From: Holosporales bacterium | GTDB lineage: Bacteria; Pseudomonadota; Alphaproteobacteria; BNTO01 | Reading direction: 5' to 3' | DNA: 7,124 nucleotides | Assembly (NCBI GenBank): GCA_031290075.1 | Contig: JAITOG010000080.1 | Span: 1-7,124 of the forward strand | Shown: positions 1-6,093 of the stretch, one piece after another | Position numbering within the stretch: position 1 is the stretch's first letter | Layout of the letters: the number at the start of each line of letters is the position of its first letter | Notes under the pieces: model-generated | What the model saw: only the letters and a program-made list of their open reading frames with translations | Database searches by the model: none | Told to the model about the DNA's origin: nothing | Program-made: the position numbers and the translations under genes

Positions 1-87
1 GATTTTGGCGGGAAAGCAAATAAGGAAGTATTGTTATAAATTTTGAGAATTTAAGGAAATTAGCCACTTAGAACAATTAAAAAAAAG
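1..87. other. Unassigned left edge, possible end of an upstream gene
   Basis: The first bases are richer in G than what follows. Frame 1 on the plus strand stays open from the window edge to a TAA at 37-39, giving a 12-residue tail (DFGGKANKEVLL). This could be the 3' end of a gene lying to the left, but a stretch this short is open by chance in more than one frame, so I do not call a gene. From about 40 onward the sequence is AT-rich and non-coding. Confidence 0.25.
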
Positions 88-117
88 TTGACAATTATGT
101 AAATACAATGATATCTT
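88..117 (+). promoter_or_regulatory. Probable sigma-70-type promoter for the 149-916 gene
   Basis: A perfect TTGACA (-35) lies at 88-93. The best -10 is TATCTT at 112-117, 18 bp downstream, which matches the consensus at four of six positions. Transcription would begin near 124 and give a leader of about 25 nt before the ATG at 149. An AAGG Shine-Dalgarno-like stretch sits within 'ggtaagg' just upstream of that ATG. The -35 is the strongest promoter element in the window; the -10 is weaker. Confidence 0.5.
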
Positions 118-148
118 AAGTTTGTTTTTAAAATTTGGTAAGGTATTT

Positions 149-916
149 ATGTTTTTTAGAAAAGTATTATTGATTTGCTCTTGTTTATTTTTTACTTCTT
201 CAACTCAGAATAGCTGGGGTGGTGCAGTATGGGAGGCACAGAATTAGCCTCTGCAGAATTTTGCAGCATTAGTATTGGTAACAAAAAGTTCATGGGGAAG
301 TTTGCCTGGAATTGGGCTTTCATCTTTAGCTTTAGGTTTTGGGAAAGGATATTTATATAGTTTTGGTAATTGGGTGTCTAATATTAAGATAGTAGGAGAA
401 AGTGAGACGCATAAGGGAATTGTTAAAAACTTTGTAGTGGGGACAATTTTAGGGACTATACAGAGTATTCCTGGAATTGCATTGAACATATGGAAAGGAG
501 GTTGGAAATTAGGGGCCCAAAAATTAGGGATAGGTTTTCTAAAGGGATGTTTAGTTGGAGGTATTAATTCGGCTTTTCCTTATATTATGGAAAAAACCGA
601 TGCGTTATCACAACGGATCCATAGGGGGCCAGTCCATGAGGATCCAGCTCCAGTCCATGATGAGCCAGCTCCAGAACGGGTGGAGTTTCAAGATGTTATA
701 AGTCCTGAATTGTCTTTACATATTCAGGAAGTTCTACGTCGTCATCATCTAACCTCAAACCAGATTCAAAATGTTCTAAGATTCGATATGAACCCTGGTA
801 GGATGGCGTTTATAAGAAAAGGTAATGTAAAAGAGGTTTTACGTGTTGCTCTACAATGGGAATCCTCTCTAAACAGTAATCAGATTACACAGCTTCTAAC
901 TTCTCTGGTATTGTAG
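149..916 (+). pseudogene. Secreted glycine-rich protein of unknown function, split by an in-frame TAG
   Basis: An ATG at 149 with an upstream AAGG opens a classic signal peptide: MFFRK, a hydrophobic core, then TSSTQNS. The frame hits TAG at 245-247 after 32 residues. The same frame then continues without interruption to TAG at 914-916, so the two parts look like one original protein of about 255 codons. The main part has a glycine-rich hydrophobic stretch (about 288-580), a Pro/His/Asp-rich hinge with a repeated PVHEDPA/PVHDEPA unit, and a helical C-terminus holding two similar motifs (LTSNQIQNVL and LNSNQITQLL). A TTG at 275 could start a 213-residue product, but it has no Shine-Dalgarno and would lack the signal peptide. 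The gene looks richer in G and C than its neighbours, with CGG, GGG and CCA codons, so it may have been acquired. I do not recognise the family. It may be a pseudogene, a recent mutation, a read-through gene or a sequencing error. Confidence 0.6.
629..670 (+). repeat. Two 21-bp tandem units encoding PVHEDPA / PVHDEPA
   Basis: Two adjacent 21-bp units (629-649 and 650-670) differ at only a few positions, and the next four bases (CCAG) start a third. They are in frame and encode a proline-rich acidic linker between the glycine-rich part and the helical C-terminus of the split secreted protein. A repeat unit that is a multiple of three fits a flexible linker that can grow or shrink without breaking the frame. 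Confidence 0.75.
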
Positions 917-940
917 GCGAAGTATATTTCCCATATGAAA

Positions 941-979
941 AAAATAAAGCTACCAATTAAAATTTGGTAGCTTTATTTT
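941..979 (+). terminator. 16-bp hairpin terminator, likely bidirectional
   Basis: Bases 941-956 are perfectly complementary to 964-979, leaving a 7-nt loop. The centre of the stem is the GC-containing GCTACC/GGTAGC. The arms end in A-rich (left) and T-rich (right) runs, so the hairpin can act on either strand. It begins 25 bp after the stop of the secreted-protein gene and isolates it from nuoN. Confidence 0.8.
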
Positions 980-1058
980 ATTCCCCAAAACCCAAAGTTC
1001 TATCTCTTATTTTTTTTCCAAAAAATTAAAGAATACAAGTAGTCTTCCTAAAAAATAA

Positions 1059-1064
1059 TATAAT
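1059..1064 (+). promoter_or_regulatory. Candidate -10 box upstream of nuoN
   Basis: A perfect TATAAT lies at 1059-1064, but I find no good -35 at 16-18 bp. Use of this box would give a leader of about 70 nt before the ATG at 1143. In a genome this AT-rich a lone TATAAT is weak evidence. The preceding hairpin at 941-979 implies that nuoN does need its own promoter. Confidence 0.3.
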
Positions 1065-1142
1065 TTGCTAAAATTCAGAAGATCTGATGGTATATTTAAA
1101 AAGGTTTTGTAAGCCAAGCTTTTCCTTTATTAAGGTTTATAT

Positions 1143-2675
1143 ATGGATCAAATATTTGAATTTTTAGAAATAATAATTCCTGCAATATCTGAATTGTTTC
1201 TATTTTTAGGAATCGTTTTCTTATTAATAATTACTTTAATAAAAAAATATAAAGATAGTTGGGATAAAAAATATACCTTAATATTTCTAAAAAGCCTTTT
1301 ATTTTCCGTTTTAATTATATTGCTAATTTATGGTAGCGGCACTGGAGATTCTTTTTCTTTTATAAATAATCCAGAAATCCAGAAAACCACTTTTTTAGGA
1401 ACATTCACTATTGATGGATTTATAAGAATAGTAAAAATAATAATACTTTGTTGGTCTTTATTTTTTATTTTTACATTTAAAAATATTATTACAAACGATT
1501 TGGAAACGGAAAAAAATATCTGTTTTTTATTTATGTTGCTTGGTTATCTATTGGCTTTATCCTCTAATAATCTTATTTTATTATTTTTAGGGTTAGAAAT
1601 GAGTAGTATTGCAATGGTTTTTTTCGTTCACCTTAGTGATCCAAATGCAGGAAAAACAGCAGCTTCTAATATGTTTTTTATACATTGTATTGGATCAAGT
1701 CTTTATATTTTTGGTGTTGCTTTAATATTTTGTTCATTTGGTACTATAGATTGTTCCCTAATTATAGATAAAGTTTTTGCAAATAATTTTATAGAAAATA
1801 AATTTGTTACGTCTTTATCTATTCTTTTTATAATTTTAGGGTTATTTTCGAAAATGCTTTTTATTCCATTTCAAGGCATTTTTAAAGACATTGCAAAGAA
1901 AAATAATTGGAAAATTTTTACAATGTTAAATTTTTTGCCATTTTTCTCATGTTCTATGATTCTTATTCGTTTTTTCTCAATTTTCAATTTTTGGAATTAC
2001 AAAATATTTTTTCTTGTAAGTGGTTTAATTGCTATTTGTCTTGGTTTTCTAAATACAGTAAATAAAAATATGATAAAAGAAATTATTTTATATAATACCA
2101 TTGGCAATACAGGTATTGTTTTGAGCAGTTTCGCTGTATTAAATACTGATATTATTACAAGTATTTTTTATTTTTTCATAGTTCAGGCTATTGCTTTGAT
2201 GATTTTTTCTGGAATTATTTCTTATTTAAGTACTTCTGAATCTCAAATAAAAACTTTTAATGATATTTATTTTATGAATTATCCTCCAATATTAATTTTT
2301 ATTTTAGGAATATGTATTTTGTGTTTTGTTGGGGTTCCTCCGCTTCCAGGATTCATTGCGCTTTTGGTGCTTTTAAAAAATTTAGTTTTAGAAGAAGCAT
2401 ATCTAATTTCCTTCTTTATTATCTCTTTTAAGATGTTTTCTATATGGAGTGGTATAAAAATTGTTACTGCATTATTAAATCGAAATACAAAAGCAATAGA
2501 GCAAAGCGAGCGATTGGTTAAAAGAAATTTTCCTATAAGTATTTTAGCCCTTTGCGCATTAATAATCTTTTTAACAATAAAAATAGATTATTTTTCAAAA
2601 ACTTTAACATCTGGAGAGTTTTCTTTAAAATGTTATAACAGTTTTAAAAGGTACAGGCTTTGTAAGCATTTGTAA
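1143..2675 (+). CDS. nuoN: NADH-quinone oxidoreductase subunit N (divergent, stand-alone)
   Basis: This is a 510-residue, almost wholly hydrophobic protein of the antiporter-like complex I subunits (NuoL/M/N). It would help move protons across the inner membrane as NADH is oxidised. Family signposts seen: the LGLEMSS helix with its glutamate (E152), the broken-helix segment GLFSKMLFIPF with the conserved lysine (K237), MIKEIILYNTIGNTG (about 310-324) and GVPPLPGF (about 397-404). Length and order fit NuoN better than NuoL or NuoM. TAAGG lies about 7 nt upstream of the ATG. It is divergent: the histidine usually found in PFH is Q244, and lysines expected near residues 176, 267 and 406 appear as N, F and A in my by-eye comparison with NuoN. 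Neighbouring nuoL/nuoM are absent, so the subunit is separated from its usual cluster. The C-terminal 15 residues look unlike a normal NuoN end and finish inside a small duplication. Confidence 0.85.
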   Translation: MDQIFEFLEIIIPAISELFLFLGIVFLLIITLIKKYKDSWDKKYTLIFLKSLLFSVLIILLIYGSGTGDSFSFINNPEIQKTTFLGTFTIDGFIRIVKIIILCWSLFFIFTFKNIITNDLETEKNICFLFMLLGYLLALSSNNLILLFLGLEMSSIAMVFFVHLSDPNAGKTAASNMFFIHCIGSSLYIFGVALIFCSFGTIDCSLIIDKVFANNFIENKFVTSLSILFIILGLFSKMLFIPFQGIFKDIAKKNNWKIFTMLNFLPFFSCSMILIRFFSIFNFWNYKIFFLVSGLIAICLGFLNTVNKNMIKEIILYNTIGNTGIVLSSFAVLNTDIITSIFYFFIVQAIALMIFSGIISYLSTSESQIKTFNDIYFMNYPPILIFILGICILCFVGVPPLPGFIALLVLLKNLVLEEAYLISFFIISFKMFSIWSGIKIVTALLNRNTKAIEQSERLVKRNFPISILALCALIIFLTIKIDYFSKTLTSGEFSLKCYNSFKRYRLCKHL

Positions 2676-2678
2676 GCA
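2659..2678 (+). repeat. 10-bp tandem duplication over the nuoN stop codon
   Basis: TTTGTAAGCA occurs twice head-to-tail (2659-2668 and 2669-2678). The nuoN TAA (2673-2675) lies in the second copy. Because 10 is not a multiple of three, the duplication shifts the frame, so it has changed or could change the C-terminus of nuoN. Confidence 0.8.
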
Positions 2679-2847
2679 AAAGTATTGAATTGATTACAAA
2701 TCAGATTCTTACATCAAGATTTACGCAAAGGGTTTATCATAAAAAATTTATCAAGCTTTAGGTAAGTGTCTTGAATTTAATATAATAGATTTTAAATAAA
2801 TATAAATATAAATACAAAAAATTAATTTTTTATTTACTTAATAAATA

Positions 2848-2853
2848 TATAAT
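2848..2853 (+). promoter_or_regulatory. Candidate -10 box before the ankyrin gene
   Basis: A perfect TATAAT at 2848-2853 lies 32 bp before the ATG at 2886, with only a T-run (2826-2831) in the -35 position. Transcription would begin near 2860. The whole interval 2760-2860 is extremely AT-rich, so a chance match is quite possible. Apart from the duplication at its left end, I see nothing else in the 2679-2885 gap. Confidence 0.25.
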
Positions 2854-2885
2854 GTATATATGAATAATTATAAAAATGGTGCTTT

Positions 2886-3299
2886 ATGGCAAATACTCCA
2901 CTTATGCAAGCCGTTGTTGCAGAAAATTTAGACTTGGTTAAAATATTACTTGAATCAGGAAATAAAGCAGGAATAAATGATTCATATGATTATGCAAAAT
3001 TAACTCCTCTTATTATTGCAATTGAAAAACAAAATTTAGACCTTATAAAACTTTTGCTTGAAAATGGTGCAAAAGAAGCAATTAATACTCCCGTTAAAGT
3101 TTTAGACCCCACAGGAGGAAGTATTGAAAAAACCTTTCTAAAATGTGCAATTGATACGGGAAATTTGGATATCATTAAGTTACTTATTGAAAATGGAGCA
3201 AACGATGGAAGTCCAGGAGCTAGTAATAATACCGCAACAACAGAATCCCCTACTGAAGAAAAAGCAGCTGAATATCCACTTCCACCTGAGGAAGGTTAA
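2886..3299 (+). CDS. Short ankyrin-repeat protein
   Basis: This 137-residue protein has three ankyrin repeats, at about residues 4-30, 40-66 and 83-108. Each shows the TPL-type start and the NLDLVKILLESG / NLDLIKLLLENGA / NLDIIKLLIENGA second helix. Ankyrin repeats bind other proteins; in intracellular bacteria such proteins are often effectors, but nothing here proves export. There is no signal peptide or membrane segment. A Thr/Pro/Glu-rich tail follows the repeats. The first repeat begins right at the start codon with no N-cap, so the N-terminus may be lost. An upstream out-of-frame ATG at 2860 encodes MNNYKNGAL and could be a displaced beginning. No clear Shine-Dalgarno precedes 2886. After the TAA (3297-3299) the same frame stays open for 28 codons to 3384-3386, so the gene may once have been longer. 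Confidence 0.75.
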   Translation: MANTPLMQAVVAENLDLVKILLESGNKAGINDSYDYAKLTPLIIAIEKQNLDLIKLLLENGAKEAINTPVKVLDPTGGSIEKTFLKCAIDTGNLDIIKLLIENGANDGSPGASNNTATTESPTEEKAAEYPLPPEEG

Positions 3300-3374
3300 G
3301 CTTTTTTTTCTGCATCTGGCCCTTCTCTCAAAAATCCTCAATCTTTAGTGGATAATACTGAGGCTCCCAAAGAA

Positions 3375-3434
3375 TGCGGATTTTAATTGCTGCAAATCCT
3401 TGAAATCCAAGAAGTTTGAATCCGCAATTTTTTT
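3375..3434 (+). terminator. Probable terminator after the ankyrin gene
   Basis: TGCGGATT (3375-3382) pairs with AATCCGCA (3419-3426), followed by seven Ts at 3428-3434. The loop is long (36 nt) and contains a weak inner pairing of CTTG (3399-3402) with CAAG (3408-3411). The GC-containing stem and the T-run fit an intrinsic terminator; the long loop lowers confidence. The left arm overlaps the end of the 28-codon open tail that follows the ankyrin stop. Confidence 0.55.
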
Positions 3435-3533
3435 GGGTTTGGGTATATTAAAAATACAGAAATGTATTGTATTAACATTTCCTTATTTAAATGTTACTGA
3501 ATATTTTTTTCTAAATTTTAAAATATTCAAATT

Positions 3534-4421
3534 TTATTTAGGCAAGTATAGTAATGGGTCTACAGGATTTTTTTTATTGTTTCTAAGCTGAAAATGAAGC
3601 TGCGGAGTTCTAACATTGCCAGTTTTTCCAACTCTTCCTATTATTTGTCCTTTTGCTACAACAACCTTTTCGCCTTGTTGTGGTTTTTTTACAAGAATTT
3701 CCTGAAGGTGGCCATATATTGAAACCATTCCGTTTTCATGAGAAAGTATAATCATTTTTCCAAATCCTAATACAAGCTCTCCAGCGTCCAGTACAATCCC
3801 CTTTAAACAAGCCCTCACTTTAACATTTGCAGGAGCTCCAACATTGATTCCTTCGCTAAATGTGTTGTTAGATAATTTTTCATTAAATTTTTTAAGAATT
3901 TTTCCTTTTATTGGCCAAACAAATTCTGTTTCTTGAGTATCATAGTCTTGGCTTTTGTAAGATAAATCATTTTCTTCTGCTATATTCGCTTTTTCATCGT
4001 TGGCCTCATCATTTTCTATGGCTTTTTCTTTTTCAAAATTATCAAGTTCTGCGCCACTTTCCTCTACTTCCTCCATAGAATCCGGAGCTGTCTCAATAAC
4101 TATGGTAGGGTTTATCCCCGTTTTTTTAATGGTTGCTCTCTGCGATGGGGCAATGAATATCCTTTGTCCGGCAATAAGGTAAGAATTTTCGCTTAGCCCA
4201 TTTAATCGGCAAACATCTTGTATGGACATGCTATATTTTTTTGCAATACCACCAAGACTTTCTCCCTCTTTAACCACATGATAAGAGGTTAAAGGACGAA
4301 CTTGTATAACATCACACGGTTCATCTTTTTTAGAACAAGAAACTAAAAAAAACCCTAAAAAAGCAAAAATTTTTATTCGCAAACAATTTAAATTACTGCA
4401 CACAATGAATGAATTTTTCAA
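3534..4421 (-). CDS. nlpD: NlpD-like lipoprotein: LysM plus inactive LytM/M23 domain
   Basis: This 295-residue protein should sit in the envelope and activate cell-wall amidases during daughter-cell separation. It has a lipoprotein signal (lipobox LVSC, Cys29), one LysM peptidoglycan-binding domain (about 46-90, YHVVKEGESLGGIAKKYSMS), an acidic linker (about 115-165) and a LytM domain (about 167-295, ending VDPLLYLPK). The peptidase site looks dead. The usual HxxxD metal pair is S189...N193, and the first His of HxH is Q274; only H276 remains. This loss, plus the LysM and the lipid anchor, is the pattern of NlpD rather than of an active endopeptidase. The start is uncertain: TTG at 4421 and TTG at 4382 both work, and the latter gives a cleaner 15-residue signal (MRIKIFAFLGFF). 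An in-frame ATG at 4434-4436 is followed by TAA after two codons. No good Shine-Dalgarno is seen. Confidence 0.8.
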   Translation of the reverse strand: MKNSFIVCSNLNCLRIKIFAFLGFFLVSCSKKDEPCDVIQVRPLTSYHVVKEGESLGGIAKKYSMSIQDVCRLNGLSENSYLIAGQRIFIAPSQRATIKKTGINPTIVIETAPDSMEEVEESGAELDNFEKEKAIENDEANDEKANIAEENDLSYKSQDYDTQETEFVWPIKGKILKKFNEKLSNNTFSEGINVGAPANVKVRACLKGIVLDAGELVLGFGKMIILSHENGMVSIYGHLQEILVKKPQQGEKVVVAKGQIIGRVGKTGNVRTPQLHFQLRNNKKNPVDPLLYLPK

Positions 4422-4451
4422 AACTTAATACTTCATAATAGCACTTTTTGT

Positions 4452-4481
4452 AGTATAAATAAATTAAGAAGGATTTTGTAA
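4452..4481 (-). promoter_or_regulatory. Candidate promoter for the NlpD-like gene
   Basis: Read on the minus strand, TATACT (plus-strand 4452-4457) matches a -10 at five of six positions. A poor -35, TTACAA (plus-strand 4476-4481), lies 18 bp upstream. The transcript would start about 25 nt before the TTG at 4421. The 118-bp gap between the two divergent lipoprotein genes must hold the promoters of both. Confidence 0.35.
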
Positions 4482-4488
4482 TTAATAA

Positions 4489-4517
4489 TTGCAAAAATAA
4501 TATATTGCATTTATATA
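4489..4517 (+). promoter_or_regulatory. Candidate promoter for the 4540 lipoprotein gene
   Basis: TTGCAA (4489-4494) and TATATA (4512-4517) are separated by 17 bp, each matching consensus at four of six positions. TGCAA (4490-4494) and TTGCA (4505-4509) also form a short inverted repeat, which could be an operator or chance. The region is so AT-rich that this is only a suggestion. The start codon at 4540 has only a weak 'gga' Shine-Dalgarno-like stretch. Confidence 0.25.
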
Positions 4518-4539
4518 TTAATAAATATTTGGACTATTT

Positions 4540-5997
4540 ATGAAAAGAGTAAATTTATATTTAAGTATTGTTTTTTTATGCCTTTGTTCTTGCTCTCAAT
4601 TTAAACAAGGTGATTTACCTTCAAGTTTACCAGTAGAAAAATCTTCCGATGCAACAGATGCAACAGCAACAGATAGTACAATTGATTCTTCAGAAAACTC
4701 GAATTTAGAAGATTCTGCAAAAAGTTTGGCAGATCAAATATCTTCTTTAGAGACTTCTAAATCAGATTTAAAAGAAGAGACTTCTAAATCAGATTTAAAA
4801 GAAGAGACTTCTAAATCAGATTTAAAAGAAGAGAACAGTCCTCCTGTAAAACCAGAAATAGACCAACAGGAAGAAGTTTTTGAATTTATTTTTGAAGAAA
4901 AAACAAGTTGGGTTGGAAAAGACCTTGATTCTTTCTCTAGACAGCTAGCTGGCTTAATTCCTTTTAAGAAAAAACTTTCTCCTGAAACGCAAAATTCCTT
5001 TTTTCAAATAATTAACCAGGGCTGGGAAAATTTAAAAAATTATGTTTTAGATCCAATGAACATTTGGAAAGAAGAAAATAAAGATGTTTTTGATATCAAA
5101 GATTCTCGGATTTTTTACCCATTCGGTGGGCCAGATGCGTTGTATGTGACGCAATTATTCCCCCAAGCACAAGAATATATTATTTTGGGATTAGAGTCTG
5201 GAGGATCTATTTCTACAATCCAGTCCAATCTTCCAACTGAAAAAGGCATTAAAACTTTCGCAAAAAGCATGGAAAATTTCTTTAAAATGGGTTTTTTCGT
5301 TACTGAATATATGATTTCTCAAGTATCATGGGCATCGGGGGTTATTCCTCTTTTCTTAGCGCAATTGTCGAAATTAGGATATAACATTTTAGAAATTAGT
5401 GAAGGTACTTTTGAATTTAAGAGCAATTCAGCTCAGCAATCAGAAGACAAAAAATTAAAAGGGGTAAAAGCTGTTCGCATTAAATTTAAAGGAAAAAATG
5501 ATGAAGAGGAAAAAACTATTACTTATATAAGGTGCGATTCAGAAAATAAAAATTTAAGAAGATTAAAATCTTTATTTTCTTTTATTAATGAAAAACCGTT
5601 TTTTACTTTTTTAAAAAGTTCTTCATACGCATTACATAATTCAGCATTTTCAAAATTGAGAGAATTTATTTTAAACAATTCATCTGGCGTTCTTCAGGAT
5701 GATACTGGTATTCCATTTCGTATGATAAAAAAATACAGCGATTACCACTTATTCGGGCAATACACACAGCCAGCTTTAAAGTTTTTTCAAAAATTTTATT
5801 TGCAGAAAGATTTAGCTTTGTCTTATAAAAACGAGAATGTGAAAAAACTTCCATTTAGATTTGGGTATGGATGTTCCATTGTTCCTTCAAATCTTATTTT
5901 TGCAAAACATTTAACTAAAAAAGCTATAATATCCCCATTCGCAGTAGAATCCTCGGATTCATTGCCTTCTAATCCAGCAGAAGCATTAGAGAATTAA
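4540..5997 (+). CDS. Lipoprotein of an uncharacterised conserved family
   Basis: This is a 485-residue predicted lipoprotein. MKRVNLYLSIVFLCLCSC is a lipoprotein signal with Cys18 as the likely lipidated residue. Residues about 20-115 are a Ser/Asp/Glu/Lys-rich, probably disordered spacer that contains three identical ETSKSDLKE repeats. The folded part starts near 120. It carries FYPFGGPD (192-199), LFPQAQEYIILGLESGG (206-222), SSSYALHN (360-367), LQDDTGIPF (385-393) and LPFRFGYG (437-444). From memory, these motifs in this order occur in hypothetical proteins of several bacterial phyla, with forms such as FYPFSGPD, GLEP and QDDSGIP. I know of no established function and assign none. The lipid anchor and long spacer suggest a periplasmic or outer-membrane domain held away from the membrane. 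It is transcribed divergently from the NlpD-like gene, so an envelope role is reasonable but unproven. Confidence 0.75.
   Translation: MKRVNLYLSIVFLCLCSCSQFKQGDLPSSLPVEKSSDATDATATDSTIDSSENSNLEDSAKSLADQISSLETSKSDLKEETSKSDLKEETSKSDLKEENSPPVKPEIDQQEEVFEFIFEEKTSWVGKDLDSFSRQLAGLIPFKKKLSPETQNSFFQIINQGWENLKNYVLDPMNIWKEENKDVFDIKDSRIFYPFGGPDALYVTQLFPQAQEYIILGLESGGSISTIQSNLPTEKGIKTFAKSMENFFKMGFFVTEYMISQVSWASGVIPLFLAQLSKLGYNILEISEGTFEFKSNSAQQSEDKKLKGVKAVRIKFKGKNDEEEKTITYIRCDSENKNLRRLKSLFSFINEKPFFTFLKSSSYALHNSAFSKLREFILNNSSGVLQDDTGIPFRMIKKYSDYHLFGQYTQPALKFFQKFYLQKDLALSYKNENVKKLPFRFGYGCSIVPSNLIFAKHLTKKAIISPFAVESSDSLPSNPAEALEN
4750..4830 (+). repeat. Three perfect 27-bp tandem repeats (ETSKSDLKE)
   Basis: Units at 4750-4776, 4777-4803 and 4804-4830 are identical base for base, with the beginning of a fourth (GAGA) after them. 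Each encodes ETSKSDLKE in the disordered spacer of the lipoprotein. Perfect identity implies recent expansion or homogenisation. The in-frame length means copy number can vary while the folded C-terminal domain stays intact. Confidence 0.95.
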
Positions 5998-6009
5998 CTT
6001 CCGTAACTC

Positions 6010-6093
6010 AATTTCTTCTGCTTCTTCTATAAATTTGTTCGTCGCTTCTATTCTCATTCAACTTTGCTAGAAGAAATTTGTTTCGAAAGAAGC
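6010..6093. repeat. Inverted and direct repeats between lipoprotein and sigma-factor genes
   Basis: AATTTCTTCT (6010-6019) is complementary to AGAAGAAATT (6069-6078). Competing pairings are GCTTCTT (6020-6026) with AAGAAGC (6087-6093), and CTTCTA (6045-6050) with TAGAAG (6068-6073). The strand also has a direct repeat, AAATTTGTTCG (6031-6041) versus AAATTTGTTTCG (6074-6085). A structured 3' region or loose terminator for the lipoprotein gene is possible, but the loops are long and no clean T-run follows. The rest of 5998-6202 is AT-rich spacer that must hold the sigma-factor promoter; I cannot pick a convincing one. Confidence 0.4.

Noticed and set aside
3145..3348. 67-codon plus-strand ORF overlapping the ankyrin gene end
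   Set aside because: It is in another frame of the ankyrin coding region and has no protein family signs; the ankyrin frame explains the sequence.
3498..3529. 10-bp hairpin TGAATATTTT / AAAATATTCA as a terminator for the NlpD-like gene
   Set aside because: The stem is almost only A-T pairs and no T-run follows on the minus strand. Such palindromes are common by chance at this base composition.
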